Below, in pieces: positions 11,601-22,480 of a DNA stretch of 64,000 bases. The stretch is from Atherix ibis. Its lineage: Eukaryota; Arthropoda; Insecta; Diptera; Athericidae. The stretch lies in NCBI GenBank assembly GCA_958298945.1, contig OY282609.1, positions 33,949,212 through 34,013,211 of the forward strand, read 5' to 3'. A model generated the notes under the pieces. The model saw only the letters and a program-made list of their open reading frames with translations. It was not told the DNA's origin and did not search any database. The translations under genes were made by a program, and so were the position numbers. How positions within the stretch are numbered: position 1 is the first letter of the stretch; the number at the start of each line of letters is the position of its first letter.

Positions 11601-14600
11601 CAATTTTTGTTTTAATAGTTTCGTATGGGATTTATATGTATGTATTTGTGTATACTGAATGCCGTTAGGAAAAGAATTTTCACGTTTGTATAAAATGTAG
11701 AACACTGCACAATATTAGTGCGCAAGGACAATAAGTAAAGTTGTGACAGTAACGAAAAGCTCAACACAACACTATTCGTTCAATTTTATTTCACCGAAAT
11801 TTCTGCATCCATTTTTTTTTGTGCTTTTATTGCCATAGAAGAACAAATACAGCTGTGCTTTTCGCAAAATTATACGAAATCTTATTAGAGTTTTTATATA
11901 TAATATTCACTCAGTATATTTCGATGTATGTGTATATATAAATATATGTATATATGTAACATTTGCCGTTCGGTTTATAGTAGTTTCTGACCTATATATG
12001 CTTATAAGAATCGAAATACTCATATGTGCATGTGTATTCATATATACGACTATCTCTCAATGTTTCAAATACACGGGAGCAATTTTACAATTTTCAAATT
12101 TATATTGATTTCTTAAGTTCGGATGCTATTACTCTCGATATAGGAGTTTAACGGATGCTACATTCCAAAATAAGCATATAACATTTGAATTAAATATTAA
12201 AATAGACAATTTTCTTAATAACCTTATGTGCATAATATAGAATAGTTTACATGATAATTTATCTAGATCTTTTGGTATATAAAATAGGGTAATTATGATT
12301 TAGTTAATTTGAAATAAAATTTATTTATAGTTAAATAGGATAAAAATTAATTGTTTAAAAAATATAAATATAAAAATATGCTTTCTGCACAGCCATTTAT
12401 ATATAATTTATATATTTTCGTATACCAATAAAAATAATATTATTTATGGTATTTGAAAAATATTTTAATGAATGAAAACGAATATTTTTTACTAAATAGA
12501 AAAAGAATTCTATTCTATTAAAAATTCAGCATATTACATTTATCATGTTAATACAAATCCTATTCATACGAGTGTATACAGTTTGGTTATATTAGTATTT
12601 TGCATAAGAGGGAAATTGTGTCAATATTTTGGTATAGAAACCAAAATACACTCGTACAAATTAAATGAAATTTTATGATGTATTGGTTACCGAAAATGTA
12701 CCTAGTGTATGTATGAATTACCAAATATACGTAATCTAACACAAAGATTTATAATAAAGTATCTATATTCGTACGCAAGTTTTTCTTTACAATCGTCTTT
12801 TCACTAATCCAAACTTACTCTACTTATTGAGATAGATGCACTTATGGGAATATGTTCAAATAAAAAATAAAAAAAAAATATATATATGGTAAACAAAACG
12901 AAAGAGGGGGTAAATTCTGACTACCCCTGAAATTGTACATTATTGAAGAGATATATGTAATCACATTTGTGTATGTAAACTATATTTGTCTCTATATGTA
13001 CGATGGTCATAAACTGTTTGTAAAAACTACAATATGAGTACTATTGAATAAATGTACTAGCTGTGCTTTTGTAGCTTTTACCGCGACAATGGTGGTTTTC
13101 TCCCAACCATACATATCCCTAGTTGGTGTTGCTCTCGTTCTAAGACTATCCTCCCAGTTGTTATTCTTCTTTGGGATAAGTAAGCCACTAATACATAAAA
13201 GCTTATTTTCCCGCTTTGCTTTTATTTGTCTACAATTTCTCCCGTTTTCGTTTTCCAAAATTTCATACATACACGCCGAGGGGAGCTCTTCTCTTCTTTT
13301 TCTACGCGGCATTCGTTCGTTCTTCTACGAGCTTATTGTGGCAAAATATCCTCCTAAATTCTATACTATACACTTGTATTGTGACAATCTTCAACTGAAT
13401 AGATATCATTTTTGGCTAATGATAGTATATTTAATTTTTCCCTTCTTCTATTCATAACGCAAAATAGAGTCTTCTTTGTACAATAAATATACTAACTATA
13501 TATATGCATGTACACGAACAACTGCACTAAACTATTTTCCTTTTTTTTTTGTTTATTAATTATATATTTTTTCTGTCAATTAGTTAGAGCATTTAATATT
13601 GGACCGTAGTTTTGTTGAGTAATTAGATAATCACCATCACATCATGATTAACTTTAAGCCTAATTTAGTAAGCGTTTCCTTTATCCTAATTGTATATTCG
13701 AGTAAATTATGCTGGAATACTTGGACCCAGGTATCCGCATACATAAGTGTACATATATGTATATACATATAAATGTCTATTCACGCGCTAACAAGATATC
13801 ATAGAGGGATGATGTCCTTGTATAAATTTGTTGAGTTTTCAAATCTGTAGTCGTTGTGGTTTATTTAGATGAGAAGTAAGGATAAGCAACAACAAATTGT
13901 GAAATGATATTTCTCATGAAATCCTGGATTTTGATAACCTTAATATAATTAGATGATATTATTAGGCAACTTATTATGAAAATTCAACTTTGATTATGAT
14001 ACCAGTAATGTTCAATATCAGGTTCCCCATGAAATGACAATGAATGTCGATTAGTCCAAATGATATGTACTGTTTTCGATTTGATCATAATACCGGTAGT
14101 TAAGTTGTCATTAATTTACTATTAGGTGATAGTCAAATTATAGGCGAATTCAATATATTTTTATTATTGTTGTCAATTTATATAATGTCTATTTACCACT
14201 GTTAACGTTAATCAATTATAAATAAAATATCAATATATATATAAAAAACCGACTATTTTCATATGTATAAGAACATGGGAATGATTAGTAGTGATAAAAA
14301 CTAAATAGAAGCTTAAATAAATCTGTTTGGTAAAATAGAAAAAGTAAATAAGGTAGTTAACCTATTGAAATTGCTTTACAAATTTTAGAGAATCTATGAA
14401 AATTGCTTTAATTAAAAAAAAAGGTGCTTAATCCGACAAAGTAAAATTATTTGGTAATTTTTGTAGAAATAACTGTAAAAGATAAATGTATATTAATGAT
14501 ATTTTGATATCAATTAGGATAATGCTAGAAATTCAAATTAGTTTTTACTAGTTATAACATAGGTTATCTTGGGTAAGCACAATGCAACCGCAATGATAAT

Positions 14601-14805
14601 TTATGCCGTGTAGAGTGAGTAATTTTTTAAAATAAGGTTCATTATTTGTAAGGCGATCGATCGATTTAAGTTTTTTCCTTCGAAATTCTTTATTACCTAG
14701 CATTTCGCAGTTATTTTTCTTTTATGAGAGAATCTTCAAAAGATACCGATCCCTACAGTGTGTGAAATTTTGAACCGCAAAAACCCACCTCCCTTTTCTC
14801 CAAAT
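8636..14805. other. TE-poor 5' part of the intron
   Basis: About 6.2 kb shows no transposase, RT or LTR motif that I can recognise. It is unlike the rest of the intron. It contains microsatellites and AT-rich DNA, with a somewhat more GC-rich patch at 9360-9680. Retained regulatory sequence is possible but not shown. Confidence 0.4.
9289..9336. repeat. CA/TA microsatellite
   Basis: An (AC)n run passes directly into (AT)n and then TATATAAATATATAT. It is a simple repeat. Confidence 0.9.
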
Positions 14806-15283
14806 ATGACTTCTCATGTAACTACTGTCAGGTATTACCTCAGACTGATATCATATCTACTATCCTTTTAGGTTGTAGGCTGCCCTTTTTCATTTTTTCT
14901 TCCTGGCGTAGCTATTTTATTACTCAAAATACGTATTCACCTACACTACCTTACTCCAACATGAACGACCTTCGCACAAACTGGTTCGTGCATTTTTCAC
15001 AGACCGTGTGATCTCAGCTTTATAGACCCCTTTACTTTCATGACTTCCCATGCCACTAGCGTCAGGTATTACCTCATGGAAAATAGACTGATATCATGTC
15101 TATTATCCTCTTAGGTTGTAGGCTGGCCTTTCTTCATTTTTTCTTCCTGGCGGAGCTATTTTATTACTTTGGATACGTATTCAGCTACCCTATCGCACTC
15201 CAACATGAAAGACCTTCTCAGAAATTGGCTCGTGAATTTTTCACAGATCGTGTGATCTCAGCTTTATAGACACCTTTACTTTC
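14806..15283. repeat. Tandem duplication, two units of about 234-244 bp
   Basis: Unit 1 (14806-15039) and unit 2 (15040-15283) share, in order, ATGACTTC.CATG, GTCAGGTATTACCTCA, TTAGGTTGTAGGCTG, TTTTTCTTCCTGGCG, CTCCAACATGAA and TGTGATCTCAGCTTTATAGA. They differ by scattered substitutions and small indels. I found no coding frame shared by both units. The origin is unknown. Confidence 0.85.
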
Positions 15284-15675
15284 GTTCTGGTCACTAGTAC
15301 TATCTTGAATTTTTTATCAGCAATTTCAAAGCCCACTGATAATAGCTAGTTCCGAACAATGTGAACTGCATCATTTGCGGTTTCGATCATCTCATCTATG
15401 AATTTACCAACAAGCGAGCAAAATTGACATTTGCCAAATTCGCTAAATGTAATTTGCAAAACCAACCAGATTAACTTTTTTTGGTATCGGAAGACACCTT
15501 TCGAAGCTGTTTTTAACCTTTTTTTAACTCATATTGTCAATAACTTCATGCTGGATGCGGTGCTCAGAATTAAAAAAAAAGTCCAAATTTCTAAATTTTT
15601 ATGAATTGTGTTTTTTGTTGTTGTAAATTCTTATAATAAAGTGTCTGCAATCCATAATTTCTTCTGGAAATAATA

Positions 15676-16155
15676 CGAAGTCTGCTCAAAAAGTATCGCG
15701 AATTTTGAATTTCCGCGGGTTACGTATATTTGATATTCGATTGTGGCGTTATATTGGTACTCATGCGCCCGCATTTGTGTAAGAATAAAAATTGGCTTTT
15801 GCACCATGATAACGCACCTGCTCACGCATCATTGCTTGTGCGAGAATTTTTGCCCTAAAACAACACACTAATAATGCCGCAGCCACCGTATTCCTCAGAT
15901 GTGGCCCCTTGTGACTTTTTCTTGTTCCCGAAACAGATTATTTGATCCATTTTTTGGAATGGGCAAAAATGGAAGACGAGCCAAAACACGTGCAAGCGAA
16001 TCAGCTGTCAAAAATTAACTGAAAATTCAAAATGGCCGAACTTGTCGGCATAAGTGAGAGACATTTGTACCAACATAACGCCACAAAAAATTGAAAATCG
16101 AATATACGTAACCCGCGGAAATTTATAATTCGCTATCTTTTTTGAACAGACCTCG
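15676..16155 (+). mobile_element. Mariner family 3, chimeric 480-bp copy with two 5' ends
   Basis: The element is flanked by TA. The left end CGAAGTCTGCTCAAAAAGTA continues into the 5' untranslated sequence of family 3, then jumps to the catalytic segment (WLLHHDNAP... CDFFLFP.Q, about 15790-15935). From about 15968 to the end, the reverse complement again matches the 5' untranslated sequence (GGCCGAACTTGTCGGCATAA, TGGTGCAAAT..CTCTCAC). Both termini therefore derive from the same 5' end. The 3' end, the HTH half and the first catalytic Asp are absent. It is non-autonomous at best. Confidence 0.8.
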
Positions 16156-16720
16156 TATATTCTGTAGGCAAAATTTAATCACATTTTACTGATTATTCTA
16201 ATAAATTATGAACGAATTTTTATCTAACTTATATACAGTCCATATATTTTAATCCCCGTGCAAAATATATAATTTTTGAGAAAATAATTGTCCCAAACAT
16301 GAATTAATAAAAAAGAATTTTGTTCACTTAATTTTTTTTCTACTCTTGAAATTATCGTCTAAATTAATACAATATATTGTAGTATAAAAAAAAAATAATT
16401 TCAATCTGAATTTTTATATAAAATTTTCGCATACTGTTAGTCGATAGAATCGACAGAGAATTCGGTTAATTTATGTGATACAATCTAGTTGGGGGGTGGA
16501 CAGCTATGAAAGAAGAATGAATTTGTAACAAATTACCAGGATTACAGAATTTGTTCAACGTCATGCTTGTGCATTATTAGACAGTTCACTATAGTTTAGT
16601 TTTACTGTGCTTTTATTTTTTCTATTTCTATAGCCAAACATATTGTAAATTTCTACATACGAGTATTAATAAAAAGCGCACAATCAAGCTTAACTTTACT
16701 ATTTATACTAATTTAAACAT

Positions 16721-16750
16721 ACATATACATATATATATATATATATATAA
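16721..16750. repeat. TA-rich microsatellite
   Basis: ACATATACATATATATATAT followed by more TA units; a simple repeat. Confidence 0.85.
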
Positions 16751-17484
16751 AAAAATACCAATGTAAATATCCTCGTACTTATAGTATAGTATACGTTGTC
16801 CTATTTGTCTTTACATGAAACTTTTTTCTAGAAATTTGTTTTCGTCTGGTAACGTTTTGTTTATTTAGGCTTAGTTTTCGTATAATACATGAATACATAC
16901 ATACATTAATGAACGTAGCACACATGTGTATTTATAGATGTTTTTACGAATAGTTTTTATATTATATGCTACTGATGTACAACAAGATGCTATATTATTA
17001 TTGTTATTTTTATTAATATACAGCCTTATGCTGCTGAATGGATGTAATAAAAAGTCGTGAAAGGAAATAAAACGGAAAATTATTATATCCAAATTATGGG
17101 ACAATATTATTGCTATTGTTACTATTGTACACTGAGTAATTATATAAAAGAAATATTTTTTTTCTTCAATTTTTTTTGGATAGTTAGAACAGCAAAAAAA
17201 ACTAAACTTTTATAATCGTATGTAGTAAATTCTATAATATATTAAAAATTCAATATGAAATATGTACTAAGTATATAAGAGTAAAAGTCTGTATACACGT
17301 ATGCTAAAAAATTATACTTGCAAAATTATACTTTTTACGCGTACCAACAAAACAAAACGAAAATAATAATAATAATAATATTTGACCTAAATAAACGGTA
17401 TCCGGTTTAAAAATTGTTTTCTTAAAAATTGTTTTCTTTTAATTTATTAGATGGTGTTTATAGTAATTTCATATTCGATATTAT

Positions 17485-17712
17485 TGTTACAACGTTCCAT
17501 GGTTCTGGTGTGTTCTAGAGAGCTCCAGAGTACTCTATTCTAGAAAGTTCGCTTCTATCATGTTCTAAAAGCAGCCCAGATAAATACGAGCTTTGAGGAA
17601 TGACTGGTTAAAGTCGGAAAATGATTGAGGAACGACTGGTTAAATTCGCGAAGTATAAGAGCGAACGACGAATAAAGTCGTGATCAGTTTAATCTGAACA
17701 GTGATTGAAACA
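17485..17712 (+). repeat. Truncated 5' LTR
   Basis: It shares TTCTAGAG/TTCTAGAA words, GACTGGTTAAAGTCG, GAACGACGAATAAAGTCG and TTAATCTGAACAGTGATTGA with the 3' LTR. Likeness stops at about 17712, so the distal half of the LTR is deleted. Confidence 0.75.
17538..17550 (+). promoter_or_regulatory. Heat-shock-element-like array in the 5' LTR
   Basis: TTCTAGAAAGTTC is three alternating TTC/GAA units at 5-bp spacing, with more TTCTA words on both sides. The function is inferred from the motif. Confidence 0.45.
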
Positions 17713-17813
17713 CTCCATGACAGAGGGGCGTGCGCGGGTTGTTATGGAGACAGCCCCCTCCCCCCATTGTAAAAATTTTACAGGCTAATGATAGAAATGA
17801 TAAAACGCCGTGT

Positions 17814-18170
17814 TAATTAACTGTGGATACAGGAGCATCACGAACAATTACTGGTTCTCACATGGTAGGATGGCGGGCCAGAAACCATATTCAAGAAAAG
17901 TCACTAGGACTGCAAACAGGTACTGGTCAGCACATATTTGTTTGAGGAGAATAAGGGGTCAAGGTTAAATTTGGATAAAACCCCTATAGACATACCGCTA
18001 TTATGGTAGATATCGTCGATGACTGCATAATCAGATTGGACTTTATGAGAAGATTTCAGCTAAAAATCGATTTCAAATATGGTGTCTTGAAGAACAGGTG
18101 TGAGAAAATATCCTTACAAGGAGCGTCAACTGGCAATGTGGATGTTTCATCGAGGAGGCCTTATATAAAT
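17814..18170 (+). pseudogene. Retropepsin (pol protease) remnant
   Basis: The frame at 17820 reads LTVDTGASRTITG, with the D-T-G-A-S active-site loop of retroviral-type aspartic proteases. After a frame break, 18003-18100 reads MVDIVDDCIIRLDFMRRF then KIDFKYGVLK. This is the C-terminal core of Gypsy-type proteases (pattern DCIIGLDF....L.DF..G.L). The catalytic Asp is kept, but a stop and frameshift near 17990 separate the two halves. In intact elements this enzyme cleaves the Gag-Pol polyprotein. RT should follow but is deleted. Confidence 0.8.
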
Positions 18171-19053
18171 GACTGTAAACCTTATACTCGACAAAAAAGT
18201 AAAGAAGCCGAGATTGTAAGAAGCATCCAAATGGGTGCTCTTAGTGAGGAATGGGGTGATGATTTCGTAGGACCAGGAGGATAGCGATTTGAAGCCGATC
18301 TTGGAATGGCTTCAAAATGGAACAGAGAAATCTCTGCAAGTATGAGTGCAACTACAAAAGCGTACTGGGCACAGTTGGAGAGCTTAATGATGCTCAGGAA
18401 AATGACTATCATTTGCAAATTGTAGTACTAAAAGTATTGGTAGTGGACGTGTTGCGGTTACTATATATCGGAAAGAAGAAAACTCTCTTAAAAGTTCGTT
18501 AGAGGTTTTATTGGATTAACTGCCGTAGTGATGGTCGTGCTCCATGGAAAAGGATAGCGCTGGACGCAGCGAGACCTTTCTCTATCACGGAAAGTGGAAA
18601 TTGGTCAGAGGCGTTTACAATATCGAATCAGAAGGCAATAACAATAGCGGAAAAGCTAATAATAGAAGTGTTGCCGCTTTGGAAGTTCCTATTGATCAAG
18701 GCAGAAATTTTGATTCTCCACTGTTCAACGAAATGAGTCATGTTATGGAAATTCACAAAATACGAACAATCCTATTTCATACCCAACTGAACGGAATGAT
18801 AGAATGGTTCAATCAAACTTTGGAACCGTATTTGGCTAAATTGGTTGATCGGTATTAAGGACACTGGAAGCAACATATATCCCTATTTTCTCTCGTATAG
18901 AGTGACAAGTCAAGAGAGTACCTCAGCAACACCAGCAAGTGTGAACTTTGGCTTTTTCGAATAAGAGTGATATGATTTCTTTTTAAAAACAACACACTAA
19001 TTTTTAAGGAAATTCAAATGATTTTTATTTAATGTGAAGTACAATCGATACAA

Positions 19054-20130
19054 TTAAGTTCTGAATAAAATTTTATTCAAATGACCTCCACGACTTCTTT
19101 TGCAGAAACGAATTCGATGACCCCAATTTTCGAGCATTTTTTCCACTAAATCAAGTCGTATGTCATGAATAGCACGTTCAATATTGACTTCAAAAGCTTG
19201 AAGAGAGTCTGGTTTATTGCTAAAGACCAATGACTTCAAATAATCCCACAAGAAATAGTCTAATGGTGTTAAATCACAACTTCTTGGAGGCCATTCAATG
19301 TCACAATTTCTTGACATAATCGAATCTCCAAACTTTACTCGCAATAATTCGGTTGTTGTACGTGCTGTGTGGCACGAAGCCTCGTCTTGTTGGAACCAGA
19401 TGTTGTCAAGATCAACTTCTTCCAATTTCGGTCATAAAAAGTTAGTTATCATCGATCTCTCCATTGACAGTAACGGTGTTACCAGCTTCATTTCGAAAGA
19501 AGTACGGACCGATGATTCCACCAGACCAAAAACCACACCAAACTGGCAATTTAGGTGAATGTGTAATGGGTGTTCATGAATAATTTGTGGAATTTCTTCC
19601 ACCAGAATCGATAGTTTTGTTTATTTACCGCACCACTCAGATGAAAGTGAGCCTCATCGGAGAAGATGATTTGCTTAAAAAAATCGTTATCGTTTTCAAG
19701 TTGTTCCAAGACAAAATCAGCAAATTCACGACGTTTACGGTGATCCACTGGCTTCAGTTCTTGAGTGATAACAATTTTATACGGATGCATGCCTAAATCC
19801 TTTCTCAAAATCCGCCAGGTTGTGGTTTGAGACAGTCCCAATTCTTGAGAACGTCTTGGAATCGACAAATTGCGGTCTTCAGCAACACTTGCCTGAACAG
19901 CAGCAATATTTTCATTACTTCGAGTGGTTCTTTGTGTTATTGGCACTTGAACATTATGTAAAGACGATGTAATAATCGTCCAACTGTGCTCGACGAATAG
20001 CGAGCACAGTTGGACGATTATTACGACCATAAAATGGCAAAAGCGCACGAAAAGTTGCAATTGGAAAATGATTATTTTGATAACAAAATTGAATAATTTG
20101 TAAACGTTGTTCTTACGTATATCGCTCCAT
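19054..20130 (-). pseudogene. rosa-like DD41D transposase
   Basis: The start MERYT is at 20130, followed at once by a stop, then QRLQIIQFCYQNNHFPIATF. The HTH region RSNENIAAVQASVAEDRNLS and LGLSQTTTWRILRKDLGMHP is well kept. The first catalytic Asp is in IIFSDEAHFHLSG. The second is in IWFQQDEASCHTA and the third in CDLTPLDYFLWDYLKS; 41 residues separate the last two, which marks a DD41D family. It ends IRFCKRSRGGHLNKILFRT at 19054. Breaks: the stop at codon 6, frame changes at about 19430-19550, and a fold-back palindrome at 19969-20024 that replaces part of the HTH linker. All three acids remain, but the gene is dead. Confidence 0.85.
19969..20024. repeat. Perfect fold-back palindrome, 24-bp arms, 8-nt loop
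   Basis: Arm 19969-19992 (starts GTAATAATCGTC) and arm 20001-20024 (ends GACGATTATTAC) are perfect reverse complements around the loop ACGAATAG. The right arm encodes the normal transposase residues RNNRPTVL on the minus strand; the left arm is its inverted copy and destroys the frame. Confidence 0.95.
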
Positions 20131-20731
20131 CATAAAATTGTAAACATTACTGAATACAATGAATGACAGATCATGACATATTACAAATGGCCGAAATGTA
20201 ACTTAGAAATCATATCACTCTTATTGGGAAACCCTATACTTACTGAAACTCGACCAGACACATCAAGTGATATGACACAGTATACACTCCTGATTTGAGA
20301 CAGAAAATGAATGCCATTCATTTTCTGGTATGACAAGCCAGACTACGGCCTAGTGACAGGATGAAGACTCGTTACGATCGCAGTGGAAACACTATGGAAT
20401 TCGAGGAGGGGTTTGGGTGTACAACTCCACTCGGCGTAAGGGGCCAGTTTCAGGCCAGTTAGTACGCTGCATTACGAGTTATAACAAAGTTAAATGGAAT
20501 TACATACCGCATCCAGAAGAGTCAATAAAGACCGCCGAAGATTGTATACATTAACCGCCTGGCCCCTTATTATGGATCGAATGATGCTCGAGAGAAGCAT
20601 CTTTTGGAAGGGGCCGTGTTACGAAATAACATAGACGATTCTATAAAAGTAGTTCTAGAGAAATCCACAATATTCTAGCAGATTTTAGAAGAGCGGTTGT
20701 GAAGAGCTTTAGAGTATTCCAGAGAGTTCGA

Positions 20732-20749
20732 TTCCAGATCATTCTAGAA
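20732..20749 (+). promoter_or_regulatory. Heat-shock-element-like array in the 3' LTR
   Basis: TTCCAGATCATTCTAGAA has four TTC/GAA units at 5-bp spacing with one mismatch (GAT). It lies about 15 bp upstream of a TATA-like box, a position suited to a promoter element. Confidence 0.45.
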
Positions 20750-20763
20750 GCGTGCCAGTGCAG

Positions 20764-20770
20764 TATAAAT
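20764..20770 (+). promoter_or_regulatory. Possible LTR TATA box
   Basis: TATAAAT in the 3' LTR, just downstream of the TTCnnGAA array; the 5' LTR has GATAAAT at the matching place. Presumed core promoter of the element. Confidence 0.4.
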
Positions 20771-21239
20771 ATGAGCGCTGCTTGACAGCGAGTAAGTTCA
20801 ATCTGAACAGTGATTGAGCAACGACTGGTTAAAGTTGAGAAGTATTAGATCGAACGACAAAATAAAGTCGGGGAGTTTAGTCTGAACTGCTTGAAGTCGA
20901 TAATAGAGCAAATGACGTATAAAGTCTGAAAGTGTAGACAAAAAACGCTATTTGAGTGATCGGCGGATAAAGTTAGATCGGAGAAGTACTGTGTAAAGTG
21001 GAAATAAAGCGAAAATATTCAACTAGTATTCGACATTCCTAAACAAACAAACACTTATGATCTATTTATGAAATATAACTTAGTCAAATAAAGAAAAACC
21101 TAAATAAACAAAAACAATCTTTTATTCTATCCATTGAACCCAATCGTAACATTATCAATTATTTAAAAAATCATATTTTGTGTAAAATTAAAAATTAATA
21201 ATGTAAAATTTTTAACAGTCATGAATATATTGCTATAAA

Positions 21240-21870
21240 TTCATATCTCTTCCAACGTCATTTCCAAATAGCAGTTAGCACAGAAGTGTCAAAAATATAT
21301 AGTATCCTATTTTAGCTGGAGTCCCACAAGATTGTACTTTTGTTCCCATTTTAAAAAATATTTGTAACCATGACATTCCGTCTGATTCGAAGACTATTAT
21401 TGACACTTATGCAGATAATATAGCATACTTACTACTTATAAGAACTCTGACATAGCTTATAATAAAGTACAATCCCATATCCATAATTTGTAACCCTGAT
21501 TTACGAGATGCAGAGATAAGGTTAATTAACAGAAGTATGCTCACATTACTTTTACTCTTTGCCAAAACCCACCTTAATGGCAACATGATTCCACAATGTG
21601 TGAAGGTTCGTTATTTAGGCCATCATCTGGACGAGAGACTAACACGGAAGCCACATATATAACTACATAGATGTACAGACATTATCTATAACTACTAAAA
21701 ATTACTGGACAACCACTTGAAACTATAAATAGTAAACTTTTTATATACAACTCAATTATGAAATCTAATTGGAAGCATGCAATTGCATTTTTTGATTCAA
21801 CTAAACAATTAATTACAAGTTCAATATTCCGCACAAAATTGTTGATGCGTCTTTTTACGTCTAGGTATTC
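21240..21870 (+). pseudogene. Jockey-type RT fragment
   Basis: The translation contains ILAGVPQDCTFVPI then NICNHDIPSDSKTIIDTYAD. The catalytic YADD is changed to YADN near 21410. Downstream are HLNGNMIPQCVKVRYLGHHL and DERLTRKPHI, with several stops, then KLLMR. This is the RT palm-to-thumb part of the same family as the copies at 37891, 46262 and 53755. The D-to-N change in the active site, plus stops, make it dead. Confidence 0.75.
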
Positions 21871-22039
21871 TCCATTTTTGTATCAAAATGAAAAATAAAA
21901 TTCGGTGAATAAACAAAATTATCGTTACTGGAATCCATGAGGATTCTCGAGGTTATAATCCACAAATTAGTCATTTTTATATTCCGAAAAAGTGACAATT
22001 TGGTAAGGTGCTATCATGGTCTTTTTTTTTTTTTTTAAA

Positions 22040-22470
22040 TGAGGAAAGAGTTGCCGTTAACTATGAACGGTGAGCGGTACAGATCGAAGTTAACAAACTT
22101 TTTGTTGCCTGAATTGGAAGATATTAGTTTAACGAATGTGTGGTTTTAACAAAACGGCGTTACATGCCACACAGCCCATGCCACAATTTGGCGACTTCGT
22201 AAATTTAGGAAATGAGGTTGTAATTTAACACCTTTGGACTTATTTAATACCTTTAGACTTGAATTTCGTCAATAAATTAGCTTGAAATTGAATTAAACAC
22301 CAAATACGTGAAATAATACCGAATTTATTGCACAAGGTAATCAAAAATTATAAACACCGTATTCGGTTCTGTATACGGTGTAAAGACGGCCATTTGCATG
22401 ATGTTATTTTTAGGACATAATCGCATCGATTATACTTCAAAATAAAATAATAAATTTTGCTCTGCCACAT
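22040..22470 (+). pseudogene. rosa-like transposase C-terminal fragment
   Basis: The plus-strand translation reads NGERYRSKLTNFLLPELEDI then SLTNVWF, a stop in place of Q, QNGVTCHTAHATI, NLTPLDLF and, after frame breaks, IRFCIRCKDGHLHDVIF. It has the order of the C-terminal half of the DD41D transposase at 19054, but is a separate and more diverged copy. The second catalytic Asp reads Asn (QNG for QDG). It is heavily decayed. Confidence 0.65.
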
Positions 22471-22480
22471 TTATTTTATG

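Larger units (their letters stand above)
18951..20234 (-). mobile_element. rosa-like (DD41D) Tc1/mariner-superfamily transposon
   Basis: The right end read inward is GGGTTTCCCAATAAGAGTGA and the left end is GCTTTTTCGAATAAGAGTGA, so imperfect inverted repeats of about 30 bp share AATAAGAGTGATATGATT. TA follows the right end; the matching TA on the left is not kept. It is inserted in the integrase of the surrounding LTR element, whose reading resumes immediately after it. One transposase pseudogene occupies the minus strand. Confidence 0.8.
18184..20600 (+). pseudogene. Gypsy-type integrase remnant, interrupted by rosa element
   Basis: 18290-18370 reads FEADLGMASKWN then TTKAYWAQLESL, as in the segment just before the integrase. 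18543-18690 reads PWKRIALDAARPF then a shortened GNWSEAFTISNQKAITIAEK; the usual DYFTKW-type stretch is missing. After a frameshift, 18691-18850 reads DQGRNFDSPLF, then KIRTILFHTQLNGMIEWFNQ and TLEPYL. This is the integrase core, including the second acidic residue region and the G..ER.N helix. After the rosa insertion, 20250-20600 resumes with RPDTSSDMTQYTPDLRQKMN, VITKLNGITYRIQKS and VYINRLAPYYG, the C-terminal DNA-binding module. RT and RNase H are absent. It is dead, with several breaks. Confidence 0.8.
17485..21151 (+). mobile_element. Gypsy-type LTR retrotransposon, internally deleted, TSD TTAT
   Basis: The element starts TGTTAC at 17485 and ends CGTAACA at 21151. It is flanked by the 4-bp direct repeat TTAT (17481-17484 and 21152-21155), typical of Ty3/Gypsy-type integration. 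The order is a partial 5' LTR, an aspartic protease remnant, pieces of the pre-integrase and integrase region, a polypurine-like GGAAGGGG, and a full 3' LTR. Gag, most of RT and RNase H, and the primer-binding region are missing. A rosa-like DNA transposon is inserted into the integrase at 18951-20234, so the LTR element is older than that insertion. Confidence 0.85.
20617..21151 (+). repeat. 3' LTR of the Gypsy-type element (535 bp)
   Basis: It begins TGTTACG directly after the purine-rich GGAAGGGGCC and ends CAATCGTAACA before the TTAT duplication. It matches the solo LTR at 2290-2712 (reverse strand) and the partial 5' LTR at 17485. Confidence 0.85.

Noticed and set aside
13044..13457. 137-codon open frame on the plus strand
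   Set aside because: The translation is rich in F, L, S and Y with no motif, domain or splice context. The opposite strand is equally open, so it looks like a chance frame.
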